Made by a program: the position numbers and the translations under genes
Shown here: positions 1 through 11,965 of the stretch, piece after piece
Numbering within the stretch: position 1 is the first letter of the stretch
Layout of the letters: the number at the start of each line of letters is the position of its first letter
Assembly (NCBI RefSeq): GCF_963675165.1
Contig: NC_087386.1
Location: 4,408,169 to 4,472,168 of the forward strand
Direction of reading: 5' to 3'
Source: Halichondria panicea
Lineage: Eukaryota; Porifera; Demospongiae; Suberitida; Halichondriidae
Length of the DNA: 64,000 nucleotides
The notes under the pieces: model-generated
Told to the model about the DNA's origin: nothing
What the model saw: only the letters and a program-made list of their open reading frames with translations
The model's database searches: none

Positions 1-2360
1 TTCCACTAGACAAGATCACCGAGCTCTCACAACACGCCATCTTCCTGAGGAATGCACGCTCTACTGTTAGCCCAGAAGGGACAGACGCCGAATGGAAGAG
101 ATTTCGAGATGAGGGCATAATCACTTTAAAGTTTCTACGATTCTTCAAGAAGCATTACGTTGAAGGCACCTTTTCTCCAGAAGATATGCTGTTGATCATG
201 AAAGATCTTCTTGTGATTGCTCCCATTCCTCTAGTGGAGTCCACTACCTACCAAGCCGAGTTCTTCATGCCATCTCTACTCACATCGATCCCACCTGCTG
301 AGCTAGACAAAATCCGTTCCTCCTTCACAATATCACCCCTCGCTGTCTACTTTCCTAGTGGGTGTATTCGCTCTGGAGTATTTTGCTGTCTAGTTGTGGA
401 TGTGATCAAGAGGTTGGACTGGAAAGTTTTACTTCCTTCAGGGAAACCAATCTGTTTTGCTAAAAATTGTATCCAGCTAAGAATTCCCAAGCACCCGTAT
501 ACCGTGGCTCTGATCGACTCCTTCTCGTATATCGAAGTGTACATTGACGTCCCTTTTCCTTTACGCAATGAAATATGCCCTACGATTCGCAACGAAATTT
601 TAAGCAGCATTAAATTGTCCTGTCAAGCGTTGCATTACAACAACGACACACCCGAGACAGGCATCTTTTGCCCATGCAAGAAGAGCACTGGAAGCAAATT
701 GCACCTTGCTGATCTGAGCGAACGAAAGGACTATTGGATATGCTCCCAGGAGGCACGTGTGTATGGGAAGCTCAGTGACGAACATAGAATCTGGCTGGAC
801 AATAGCGAAGGTTTAGGTGAGTATAATAATTATAGTGGTCAGTAATATTGACATTTATGTTTCTCTATGTTAGGTGAACCATCCTCTGTTACGAGAGATG
901 TCACTGAAAGAACAAGTGATCAGCTGCAATACCCCGGTAATTACGTAACAGTATATGTAAACATTTGCAGTTCTATTAGTTTTGGAACTTAACTAGCTAG
1001 TACATAGTTACTTAATTAGCAGATTATTTGTTAAAGTTAAGTAAAATGTGTATCAAATAATTTAAAGAACGAGTGATCATCAGCCTTGTATGGTAATTGA
1101 CAAATGTACTACAAGCGTAACTGCTGTGTCTTGCTTTTCCTCAGGTAATTCTGTAATGGAAGATGTGTGCTTGAAGACTGAAGTACATGTGCATGTTCAT
1201 GATCAGCGAAATACTTCTAGTAAGCTTTGTTTTGCGTTTTTTTATTTTATAAATTTTCCCTCCTCAGACCCTGCAATGGAACATGTGGTCAATAAAACGA
1301 GTGATCAACATACCAGTAAGAAAATGTCAATTGGTCAACAAGTTATTTCGAGTTTGAAAGTTTAATTTTTTTCCTGGGCCTAATAATAACGATTTAATCT
1401 TTTACATATATCTTTTCTTCAGGTGAATTGTCCTCTGTTATAGTAATGGAAGATGTGTGCAAGGAGACTGGAGTGAGGGACCAACAACTAGATCAAGAAA
1501 TCCCTGAGAGTGACATCATTCTAATCGCGGAGAAATTTCCACACCTGCTGAGCGTGCACAAGGTAGGCAGTACTCTAAGTCATATACTGTACTTACTTAC
1601 ATAATTATCATTTTTACATTTGGTAAGGGATTGAGCATATTGTACTGGAACCCCTCAATTGTATTCCCATTTGAGTTTCCTCTGGAAGGTATTTACAAGG
1701 GGGCAACCCTCACCAAATTAAACACTGGTTGATCGTTGCTTTTGTACAGGTTTTGACAATTGACGATCTGCAACATGTTTACGAGACTCTACACACTGCA
1801 CATGCAAGTGCCAGCCCTCACTGGTTGAATCTGGGATTGGCTCTAGGTCTCAGTCATTTCATTCTCACCAATATCGATACCGGAAAGTATCGTGGCGATA
1901 ATGTGTCGTGCTTGCGTGAAATGTTGGTTAAGCTCCTGAGTACACAAGTTGTAACATGGAGTCTCCTGTCAGACGCTCTCAAAAAGCCCACAGTGGATCT
2001 CATCAATTTGGCTGACAGCATCACAGGTTTGTGCAGTTTTTATTTATTAGCCTTTGTGTTATTGATATCGATCATTAAAATATAATTTTAGTGATGCCTT
2101 TTTCTTTGCATGCAGTCAATCAATCCACAACTCCTAACCTGCTCGATCGACTCAACCTCACCCCAGCCGACCGTGATGGTGTAACTGATGTCACACGTTG
2201 TTATGGCAATCAAGCTGGAGTGGCTCATGCATTGAGAGCGTGGCAAAATGTGAATCCTTCCAGAGCTACCTTCAGGGCCTTGGTAGAAATTGCCATAGGA
2301 CTGAGAAGAGGAGACACTGCTACAGACATTTGTAGATTCATTGTAGAGAATACGAGTTGA
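1..2360 (+). CDS. Roc-COR GTPase with two C-terminal death domains, paralogue A (5' end outside window)
   Basis: The window opens inside the COR-type region, in frame from base 3. Exons I infer: 1-816, 874-936, 1145-1219, 1268-1315, 1423-1562, 1750-2026 and 2116-2360, with GT-AG junctions and consistent phases; TGA is at 2358-2360. The first exon closely matches 45109-45939 of paralogue B, so the missing 5' part is expected to hold a P-loop Roc GTPase. Three small phase-1/phase-1 exons then encode a Ser/Thr/Gln-rich linker with repeated SSV and SDQ motifs. The last two large exons each encode a death-domain-like helical unit (NLGLALGL and TPNLLDRLNL regions). The role is inferred from architecture: an intracellular signalling GTPase that recruits partners through death domains. 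No in-frame stop is seen, unlike paralogue B. The exact ligand or pathway cannot be read from sequence. Confidence 0.8.
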
Positions 2361-2493
2361 ACTGACCGAAACTGATTTTATACATAACGTTTTTATTGAT
2401 ACTATTTTGTCTGCAATGCTTTACTTTTCTGAACACATTTTTGGTGTCTCTGTGAGAAGTTGAACTGAGCATGCGCAGTATGCATGAACATTT

Positions 2494-2583
2494 AGCAACA
2501 TCCACACATTGATTGGCCTCTCTTAGCGGCCTGGAATCGAGGCTGCACATTGATTAGCCTCGACCCCAGGCTACTACACATTG
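2494..2583. repeat. Cluster of tiny foldback remnants with repeated 9-bp flank
   Basis: The short word acacattga or cacattga occurs three times here and separates two very small pieces ending in the GCCTCGA/TCGAGGC terminal-repeat motif of the Mutator-like elements elsewhere in the window. The second piece is itself nearly palindromic (TAGCCT...AGGCTA). The pattern looks like successive insertions at one site that left mostly their ends. It lies in the 466-bp gap between paralogue A and the EDEM-like gene; nothing coding is seen in that gap. Confidence 0.55.
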
Positions 2584-2826
2584 ATATGCCGTCACACCGC
2601 TAAGGTCAAAGTGCAGCTGTGGTAGAATTAAAGGAAAAACGTGTTTGTGAAAAATTGAAATCCAACCTTCAAGACAGAGGAGAGACTCTGTGCTTTGTTT
2701 ATCTTTCCTCCTACTATGAACAGGTTATAGCTGACAGGGTGAGTTGCAATATAATACTTATCAAATGAGTGTACAGTGCAGCACATAGAGCTAGTCTAAA
2801 GTAGAACCATTGTACAGATAGTGACA

Positions 2827-4967
2827 ATGGTATTGTATGTGTGGGGAGTGGTGATTGTGTGCTCCCTACTACTCACTCATCACAATGGCGCACTATCAAT
2901 GGGCCCCACTGAAAAGAAACACTACAAGTAAGTGTGTGTGTGTACACATTACCCTAGTCCTAGTAGTAGTCTAGAGGTTCCCATACTGGCCTTATTGTGT
3001 ACCTACCTCAGCCTTTATTGTGTGGGAGGAATTTTGGTTTGTATGATTTTATTTGGTTTCCAGGGACAAGGTTCTGGAGATGTTCAATCATGCCTACCGT
3101 TCATACATGGTGAGCCTATCACATGACGTGTCTATCTAATCACATGACTCTGATTTACGCTACTGACAGGACTTTGCATATCCTGCTGATGAGTTGATGC
3201 CACTGACGTGTAAGGGGCGTGTCCGGGGGGTGGAGCAAGGACGAGGGGACATTGACTTTACCCTGGGCAGGTTCTCCCTCACCCTCATAGACACACTGGA
3301 CACTCTGGCTGTGAGTCAAGTATATACATATAGTGTGTGGGTGGTCAGGGCAACCACATCCCCTGAGGCCCTATTGGAGGAGAAGCTATGTAACTTATTT
3401 AGAAGCCATTACCATGACTTAAGTAGCTACTGTATTTGTCTGGAGATGGTTTCCTGTATTAATATAGATGCTTCCACCAGAGGCTTAAAAAAAAGTACCT
3501 TGACTTCCTTCGCCTATATCTGAATCAGTACAATACACTATAGGACAGGAAGCTGTACTCTAACTGTACTGTACATGGTAGCCTGTTATTATTAAAGGGG
3601 CAGGAGCAATCTCCCCCTCCACCAATGTACATGTGTCTGTCCCCTCAGGTAATTGGTTCGGTTGATGAGTTTTCCTCGGCTGTACAAAAAGTCATGACAG
3701 ACATTAGCTTCGACAGTGACTTGGTGGTATCAGTGTTTGAGACCAACATACGTGTGCTAGGTGGTTTACTGGGAGGTCACTTTGCTGCCCTGGCTCTCAA
3801 AGAGAAGGGCTACCATCAGTTGGCTTGGTATGATGGGGGGCTGCTCAGAATGGCAGTGGAAGTGGGGAACAGATTACTGCCTGCTTTCAACACCACTACA
3901 GGTCTCCCCTATCCAAAGGTGACTGCTCTGTACTCTGAAAAATAGCCAACAGAAAATACAGTTCAAAATTTTATACCAAATTCGAAACTGGTCTTAGTCC
4001 TAAGTGTACAGTATGTCATGTGGATAATACAACCTGTACATATGTAGAAAGTGCTTTATTATAGGCAAATCTCTGTTGCAAGTGCACTGCAATCCACTGT
4101 ACTGTGCAAACTTGCCAACAGAAAATACAGTCCATTCTGTACTAAAATTGAAACTGGTAGATAATACAATCGTTACATGTGCTGTATTATATTGTGCCTC
4201 TCCTCAGATCAACCTTCGCCACGGTATGGGCTACCCTAACATGGAGAAGACAACGTGCACGGCATGTGCTGGGTCCATGATCCTTGAGTTTGCTGCCCTC
4301 AGTAGACTAACAGGTGCAGTGATTGTGTGTGTGTGTGCGTGTGCGTGCGTGCGTGCGTTGTGTGTGTGTGTACATTACCAAATGCATTTTGTAGCTCTAA
4401 GAGTTGGTTACATTTGAGCCTAAATGATATGGTCAAGCTCTCTCTCTCTCTCTCCCATCAGGTGATCCTCAGTTTGAGGTGAAAGCCCACCAAGCAATGG
4501 AGGCAATCTGGCGTAGTAGACACCGAGGGCACAATCTGGTTGGCTCAGTCATTAACGTACACAGTGCTGAGTGGACGAGAGTGGATAGCGGTGTGGGGGC
4601 GGGGATTGACTCATACTACGAGTACTGTCTCAAGTCTTACATCCTGTTTGGGGACAGGAAGTATCTGCAGAGGTTTGGGAAGGTGAGCGAGTGACGGGTT
4701 ATTGAAACACTTGGTGCTTACTGTTAGAGTTAAAATTGTGAGGTAAAGGAGTTAACGGAAACTGTGTATACAGTATAGAGCTTTAATATGTTCATGCATG
4801 GTCAGCAACTTCATTTTCTTTCTTTACCCCCTCCCCTACAGCATTATGATGCCATCAAGAGATACATCACGAATGGGCCCATGCTAGTGGAGGTGAGCAT
4901 GAATTCACCTCATCGAATGACTAGATCTTTCATGGACTCACTTCTGGCGTTCTGGCCTGGCCTACAG

Positions 4968-5008
<41 letters not shown>

Positions 5009-7517
5009 CACTGACTAAGAGAAACCACTAGCTCCCTTTAGGGGCCGTAACTTGTGTCCAATTTATTTGTAGCTCTTTGATAAAGGTACCACAAGATGGT
5101 AGACTGAGATCAACAATTGTTTTTCGTGCCGTCGTTTTCTGTTTTGCCTTAATATCTCTGAACCTCTCTAGAACGGTTTGACATAGAAAAGTACTTCTTA
5201 GAGGCCGTCCGTCTATTGTAGTATGCAGTATACATTTTTGTATATACTGTACTTACCTAACCTTCATGTTTAAAATGACGGGGTTTGTTGTATCTATCTC
5301 CAGGTTCTGTGGGGTGACGTAGACACAGCTATACACATTCACGACATGCTTTATCATGTGATGGAGAGACACAACTTCCTACCCGAGGCATTCACTCATG
5401 ACTTCAGGGTCCACTGGGGAAACCACCCTCTCAGGCCTGAGTTCATTGAGAGCACTTACTTCCTTTACAAGGTACACCGTCATGTGTGTGTGGGGTGTGT
5501 GGGTGTTTGTGTGTGGGGGGATGGGGGTGGGTGTGTGTGTGTGGGGTGGGTGGGGGTCCACGGAATTCAAGTTATGGCAGCTGAAAAGAATAATTAAATT
5601 GAGGGGGGGAGAGTTGCAGTTAATTTCAACAGCTATTAACTTTAGTACCGTTGATCGAATCTCCAAAATTTTGTGATTTTCGGAAAGCTTAGAAAATTTC
5701 CTTTCAAATGATGTATTTCAATCCAAAATTTCGACCATGGGCTATTATTCATGGTATCGCCTAATTGGCAAATATTTTTATCGTTTAAATAAGAATTTTG
5801 ATGATGCTATTTGAAAGGTGTGTTTCTAAGCTTTCAGAAAATTATATTATCGTTGAAATTGGATCCACGGAATTCAAGTTATGGCAGCTGAAAAAATTTA
5901 GGGGGGGGGGGAGAGTTGCAGTTAATTTTAATTTGGGGGTGGGTGTGTGTGTGTGGGGTGGGTGGGGGTGGGTGGGGGTGGGTGTGTGGGGGTGGGTGTG
6001 TGTGTGTGGGGGGGTGGGAGTGTGTGTGTGGGGTAGGTGTGTGTGTGTGGGGTGGGGGTGTGGGGGTGGGTGTGTGGGGGGTGGGGGTGTGTGTGTGGGG
6101 TGGGTGTGTGTGTGGGGGGGTGGGGGTGGGGGAGTGTGTTTACTCTATGCATTAGCTGTACATGTATATATCACTTTCTGTTGTTTCGAAGAAAGCATCT
6201 CAGTAATTGGAATATTTCTGTAAGTACTGTAATCGACCAAAGCTTGTGATGCTACTGCTCTACTCTACTCTCTGTATTATTTTGATGGCTAAGTAGTTAA
6301 TGAACGATTATGTTGTGTTGCTACTGCAGGCGACTGGAGATCCATACTACCTGGACGTGGGTCGATCAGTGGTGAACAACTTGAACAAGTACGCCAGAGT
6401 GAGGTGTGGCTTCGCTGCCATCAAGGACCTCAGGACCAACGCTCACGACGACAGGTGAGTCAGGGGAACCATGTGTCTGTGTATGTACTAATAGTTAGAA
6501 TTTAGTTCCCCATGTAGATCTCGCAAAAACCTATATCGGTACTTGTATGACATCACTATCCTTACCAGAATGCAAAGGTTAGATCGCAAAGTCTTAATAA
6601 ACTCATTCACAAAGGGTTTAATATTCTAGTAGTACGATATCATTTCATTGGCAATCTTCGATACTGTATAGAATGGACTCCTTCGTACTGGCTGAGACGT
6701 TCAAGTATCTGTTCTTGTTGTTTGCTGACAAGGGGGACAGTCCCCTGAACATGGATGACTTTGTGTTCACGACTGAGGCCCACCTCTTCCCCCTCTCCCT
6801 CGCCAGCGCTAACACCACCCTCAATAGAGTCGTCCAAGAGGCAGTGAGTGGGTACAATACATACACAGTGAAGCAGCCATGCTACTTTAGAATATAATAT
6901 TAGCATTTTTTAAGTACAGCTGCACATCGTAGGGGGGTAAGGCAGCTCTTTTATAGAGAGTACCTTCTTTTGAATGAGGTTATGGTAGCCTGGCTGTGTG
7001 TGAGTGTGTCATGTGGGAAGGCAGCAAAGAACAAACCAGTCGCTGACAGCTTCACTAAAGGTTCACTGAAACACACACTAGACACCATGTACAGTAGTAG
7101 CCAATAATCCCGTCTAGTCAGCACAGTTGTAGTTGTTTATAATTATACACCCCCTCACACCCACACACACACCACACACCATGAATTAAGTAGCTACTGT
7201 ATTTGTCTGTAGATGGTTTACAAACTTGTACACCTCCATCACTAACCCCCCCCCCCACACATACAGCCGTCTAGGCAAATCTCTGTTGCACTGCAATCCA
7301 CTGTACTGTGCAAACTTGCCAACAGAAAATACAGTCCTTTCTGTACTAAAATGGAAACTGGTAGATAATACAACCGTTACATGTGCTGTATTATATTGTG
7401 CCTCTCCTCAGATCAACCTTCGCCACGGTATGGGCTACCCTAACACGGAGAAGACAACGTGCACGGCATGTGCTGGGTCCATGATCCTTGAGTTTGCTGC
7501 CCTCAGTAGACTAACAG

Positions 7518-7556
<39 letters not shown>

Positions 7557-8199
7557 GCGTGTGCGTGCGTGCGTGCATGCGTTGTGTGTGTGTGTACATT
7601 ACCAAATGCATTTTGTAGCTCTAAGAGTTGTCTAGGATTAGATTGTTGGTTACATTTGAGCCTAAATGATATGGTCAAGCTCTCTCTCTCTTTCCCATCA
7701 GGTGATCCTCAGTTTGAGGTGAAAGCCCACCAAGCAATGGAGGCAATCTGGCGTAGTAGACACCGAGGGCACAATCTGGTTGGCTCAGTCATCAACGTAC
7801 ACAGTGCTGAGTGGACGAGAGTGGATAGCGGTGTGGGGGCGGGGATTGACTCATACTACGAGTACTGTCTCAAGTCTTACATCCTGTTGTGGGACAGGAA
7901 GTATCTGCAGAGGTTTGGGAAGGTGAGCGAGCGAGGGGTTATTGAAACACTTGGTGCTTACTGTTAGAGTTAAAATTGTGAGGTAAAGGAGTTAACGGAA
8001 ACTGTGTATACAGTACAATATGTACATGCAAGGTCAGCAACTTCATTTTCTTTCTTTACCCCCTCCCCTACAGCATTATGATGCCATCAAGAGATACATC
8101 ACGAATGGGCCCATGCTAGTGGAGGTGAGCATGAATTCACCTCATCGAATGACTAGATCTTTCATGGACTCACTTCTGGCGTTTTGGCCTGGTCTACAG

Positions 8200-8240
<41 letters not shown>

Positions 8241-10499
8241 CACTGACTAAGAGAAACCACTAGCTCCCTTTTAGGGGCCGTAACTTGTGTCCAATTTATT
8301 TGTAGCTCTTTGATAAAGGTACCACAAAATGGTAGACTGAGATCAACATTTGTTTTTCGTGCCGTAGTTTTCTGTTTTGCCTTAATATCTCTGAACCTCT
8401 CTAGAACGGTTTGACATAGAAAAGTACTTCTTAGAGGCCGTCCGTCTATTGTAGTCTGCAGTATACATTTTTGTATATACTGTACTTACCTAACCTTCAT
8501 GTTTAAAATGACGAGGTTTGTTGTATCTATCTCCAGGTTCTGTGGGGTGATGTAGACACAGCTATACACATTCACGACATGCTTTATCATGTGATGGAGA
8601 GACACAACTTCCTACCCGAGGCATTCACTCATGACTTCAGGGTCCACTGGGGAAACCACCCTCTCAGGCCTGAGTTCATTGAGAGCACTTACTTCCTCTA
8701 CAAGGTACACCGTCATGTGTGTGTAGGGTGTGTGGGTGTTTGTGTGTGGGGGGATGGGGGTGGGTGGGTGTGTGTGTGTGTGTGGGGTGGGTGGGGGTCC
8801 ACGGAATTCAAGTTATGGCAGCTGAAAAGAATAATTAAATTGAGGGGGGGGAGAGTTGCAGTTAATTTCAACAGCTATTAACTTTAGTACCGTTGATCGA
8901 ATCTCCAAAGTTTTGTGATTTTCGGAAAGCTTAGAAAATTTCCTTTCAAATGATGTATTTCAATCCAAAATTTCGTCAGGGCCACAATTTGTCATTTTTC
9001 GGCCTTGGACCATGGGCTATTTATTATTCATGATATCGCCAAATTGGCAAATATTTTTATCCAAAATTTCGTCGGGGCCACAATTTGTCATTTTTCGGCC
9101 TTGGACCATGGGCTATTATTCATGGTATCGCCAAATTGGCAAATACTTTTATCGTTCAAATAAGAATTTTGATGATGCTGTTTGAAAGGTGTGTTTCTAA
9201 GCTTTCAGAAAATTATATTATCGTTGAAATTGGATCCACGGAATTCAAGTTATGGCAGCTGAAAAAATTGAGGGGGGGGGGGGAGAGTTGCAGTTAATTT
9301 TAATTTGGGGGTGGGTGTGTGTGTGTGGGATGGGTGGGGGTGGGTGTGTGTGTGGGGGGGTGGGAGTGTGTGTGTGGGGTGGGTGTGTGTGTGTGGGGTG
9401 TGGGGGTGGGGGTGGGTGTGTGGGGTGGGTGTGTGTGGGGGTGGGGGTGTGTGTTTACTCTATGCATTAGCTGTACATGTATATATCACTTTCTGTTGTT
9501 TCGAAGAAAGCATCTCAGTAATTGGAATATTTCTGTAAGTACTGTAATCAACCCCTAGCGTGTGATGCTACTGCTCTACTCTACTCTCTGTATTATTTTG
9601 ATGGCTAAGTAGTTAATGAACGATTATGTTGTGTTGGTACTGCAGGCGACTGGAGATCCATACTACCTGGACGTGGGTCGATCAGTGGTGAACAACTTGA
9701 ACAAGTACGCCAGAGTGAGGTGTGGCTTCGCTGCCATCAAGGACCTCAGGACCAACGCTCACGAGGACAGGTAAGTCAGGAGAACCATTATATACTAATA
9801 GTTAGAATTTAGTTCCCATGTAGATCTCGCAATAATCGGTACTTGTATGGCATCACAATCCTTGCCAGAATGCAAAGGTTAGATCGCAAAGTCTTAATAA
9901 ACTCATTCACAAAGGGTTTAATATTCTAGTAGTACGATATCATTTCATCGGCAATCTTCGATACTGTATAGAATAGACTCCTTCGTACTGGGGCTGAGAC
10001 GTTCAAGTAGCTGTTCTTGTTGTTTACTGACGAGGGGGACAGTCCCCTGAACATGGATGACTTTGTGTTCACGACTGAGGCCCACCTCTTCCCCATCTCC
10101 CTCGCCAGCGCTAACACCACCCTCAATAGAGTCGTCCAAGAGGCAGTGAGTGGGTACAATACATACACAGTGTAGCAGCCATGCTACTTCAGAACATTTT
10201 TATGCATTTTTAGGTGCAGCTGCACATTGTAGGGGGGGGTAAGGCAGCTCTTTTATAGAGAGTACCTTCTTTTGAATGAGATTATGGTAGCCTGGCTGTG
10301 TGAGTGTGTCAGGTGTTGTTCTCTCTGTGTGTAGTTACTGGTGAAGAACACAGACCTGGTGAATATGAGCACTGTCACTGTTACCACTAGCGGACCAGAC
10401 TCTTCAGGGAAGGCAGCAAAGAACAAACCAGTCGCTGACAGCTTCACTAAAGGTTCACTGAAACACACACTAGACACCATGTACAGTAGTAGCCAATAA
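2827..10499 (+). CDS. EDEM-like ER mannosidase (glycosyl hydrolase family 47)
   Basis: Translation begins at ATG 2827 with a hydrophobic signal peptide (VVIVCSLLL), as expected for an ER lumen protein. Exons: 2827-2927, 3064-3109, 3170-3310, 3649-3918, 4208-4313, 4462-4682, 4842-4967, 5304-5471, 6330-6454, 6672-6843, then 10335-10499 with TAA at 10497. These sum to 1,641 nt (546 residues) with all phases consistent. GH47 signatures are visible: [82 protein letters not shown] and FTTEAH. The core resembles EDEM3 most, but the long C-terminal protease-associated region of EDEM3 is absent. EDEM proteins trim mannose from misfolded glycoproteins for ER-associated degradation. The last exon exists intact only in the downstream copy of an internal duplication, so this model skips the duplicated exons at 7412-10145. 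Confidence 0.85.
4062..7271 (+). repeat. EDEM internal tandem duplication, unit 1
   Basis: This 3.2-kb unit runs from intron 4 of the EDEM-like gene to just past the start of the DUSP12 remnant exon (the last bases read cagccgtc) and is followed directly by a near-identical second unit. It has intact exons 5-10. It lacks about 90 bp found in unit 2, a loss that removes the splice acceptor and first part of the terminal exon (around 7016; compare 10312-10408). Only the tail of that exon, near 7018-7110, survives here. Confidence 0.9.
5485..6140 (+). repeat. GT/GGGTG-rich low-complexity block in EDEM intron, first copy
   Basis: Dense runs of GTGTG and GGGGTGGG, mainly at 5485-5560 and 5930-6140, on the plus strand of the intron between exons 8 and 9. 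The many G-runs could form quadruplex structures in the transcript. Long glycine/valine or proline/histidine reading frames here are products of the repeat and are not genes. Confidence 0.8.
7412..10145 (+). pseudogene. Duplicated EDEM exons 5-10, broken copy
   Basis: Exon copies lie at 7412-7517, 7702-7922, 8074-8199, 8537-8704, 9646-9770 and 9972-10145. The first five keep the lengths of their unit-1 partners. The sixth is 174 nt instead of 172: two extra G near 9991 shift the frame, the codon matching Tyr in unit 1 reads TAG at 10008-10010, and the Met of the MDSF motif reads Ile. It therefore cannot encode the catalytic segment around [11 protein letters not shown]. Joining both units in one transcript would also duplicate half the (alpha/alpha) barrel. 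I read it as a decaying duplicate or a second haplotype placed in tandem by assembly. Confidence 0.8.
8715..9455 (+). repeat. GT/GGGTG-rich low-complexity block, second copy
   Basis: Duplicate of the block at 5485-6140, shorter at its 3' part (9305-9455). It also contains a direct tandem repeat of roughly 95 bp at about 8964-9150, sharing the words ccaaaatttcgtc and ccatgggctat; the first unit has only one shortened version. Confidence 0.75.
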
Positions 10500-10834
10500 T
10501 CCTGTCTAGTCAGCACAGTTGTAGTTGTTTATAATTATACACCCCCTCACACCCACACACACACACACACACACACCACACACCATGAATTAAGTAGCTA
10601 CTGTATTTGTCTGGAGATGGTTTCCAAACTTGTATACCTCCATCACTAACCCCCCCCCCCCCCCCACACACACACACACACACAGGCGTCTCCTGTTCAC
10701 TGACGATTATTATACACCCCCTCACATCCACACACACACACCACGCACCATGAATTAAGTAGCTACTGTATTTGTCTGGAGATGGTTTACAAACTTCTAC
10801 ACCTCCATCACTAACCCCCCCCCCACACATACAG

Positions 10835-11558
10835 CCGTCTCCTGTTCACTGACGAGAGTGTCCTCCCTCACGAGGTAGGTAAAGGAGAGGCTGCTGTCAA
10901 ATAATATAAGAGGACAAAGCAAGGGAAAACTCCACCCACTCAATCAGCGGTGGATTATAACGAGCAGGGGCCCACTCATGATGTGTGTAGTTCATGGTTC
11001 ATCGAGCCAGTACAGTGGATGGAAAGCTCTCTACTGGGCAAAGTGGAGGGGAAGGTGAGGCTGCTACTTGTGCATTAGCTAAAAATAGATACGTATCTTG
11101 AAAGCTCGTAATTTGTGTTTTGATTGTCCAATTTCAAACTAATTGATGCATTCAAGAGCTCTCAGAATTACCTTTCCAATGGTGTGCTTAGATACATGTA
11201 CTAATTTTGTGATTAGTCAAAATCCAATTTAACAAAGACTATAATTATAGCCTTGCGTTATTTTCTAGAATTCAACTGTTTAGAATTTACTATACATTTT
11301 TCATACACACACATGCGGCAGATTCTGTGTCTCAAGTGCCCAGCTCGTTTGGGGTCATTCAACTGGTCAGGTGATCAGTGCTCGTGTGGGCAGTGGGTCA
11401 CGCCCTGCTTCCAGATACACAAGGCACGAATAGACGAAACCAGAACACTCACTAGGAGAAGTGGACAAAACTGTATAGCTAGCAAATTACTGAATTATTG
11501 TCCAAATTCAAACATTAATTTTTTTCGATCATTTGAAGGTTTATTGCTTGAACAATAA
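10835..11558 (+). pseudogene. DUSP12 C-terminal zinc-binding domain remnant
   Basis: Two exon-like blocks, 10835-11054 and 11322-11558, read as the C-terminal cysteine-rich domain of dual-specificity phosphatase 12. Recognisable strings are RLLFTDESVLPHE, WFIEPVQWMESSLLGK, then LCLKCPARLGSFNWSGDQCS and CGQWVTPCFQIHKARIDE. In known DUSP12 proteins this domain binds zinc and follows an N-terminal phosphatase domain. No phosphatase exons (no HCxxGxSRS-type motif) are visible upstream in this window, and an in-frame TAA occurs at 10902-10904. The first block follows a normal acceptor (cacatacag). I call it a truncated relic next to the EDEM gene; a C-terminal part of a rearranged gene is the alternative. 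Confidence 0.75.
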
Positions 11559-11965
11559 ATAATGTCATACTAATTCAATGTACCATGTACGCTAAACAAA
11601 TTTTGGAGCTTTGTTAACTGCTTCTCTAGCCCATTCAAACTTTGAAAAGACTGTAGGAACGAGCTATAGCTAAACAGGATTATTAGCGCTTACTTGAATA
11701 TGTTTTTTGTACTCAAATTGAAGCGCTTTTCCAATTATGCGAAGGATATTAGTGAAAATTTAGAATTGATTCAGCCATAGATAGTGAATGCAGGGGATTC
11801 CGCTAGCCTGGCTACAATTCGTGATCCGCAGTTTACAATAATTTTATTCATAATTATAGCTATAATTATACAGTGGAACCTTCATATATATCACCAAAAC
11901 CTCCATAACGAACACCATCTATGATTCAGCTAATTTATATCTATGAGCTAGCTAGCTTGTATACA
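11559..11965. other. Intergenic, nothing recognised
   Basis: AT-rich sequence with no open frame, recognisable domain or clear inverted repeat that I can support. Confidence 0.5.

Larger units (their letters stand above)
7272..10845 (+). repeat. EDEM internal tandem duplication, unit 2
   Basis: Second copy of the unit at 4062-7271. Introns and exons align almost throughout, with small indels, different microsatellite lengths and an extra tandem block near 8964-9150. A further partial copy of the unit's 3' edge lies at about 10525-10704 versus 10705-10845; it includes a stub of the DUSP12 exon start at 10684-10704. The terminal EDEM exon at 10335-10499 is intact only here. Confidence 0.9.

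Noticed and set aside
5798..6249. Glycine/valine-rich and proline/histidine-rich open frames
   Set aside because: Generated by the GT/GGGTG low-complexity block; no splice or domain support, and the duplicate copy differs freely in length.
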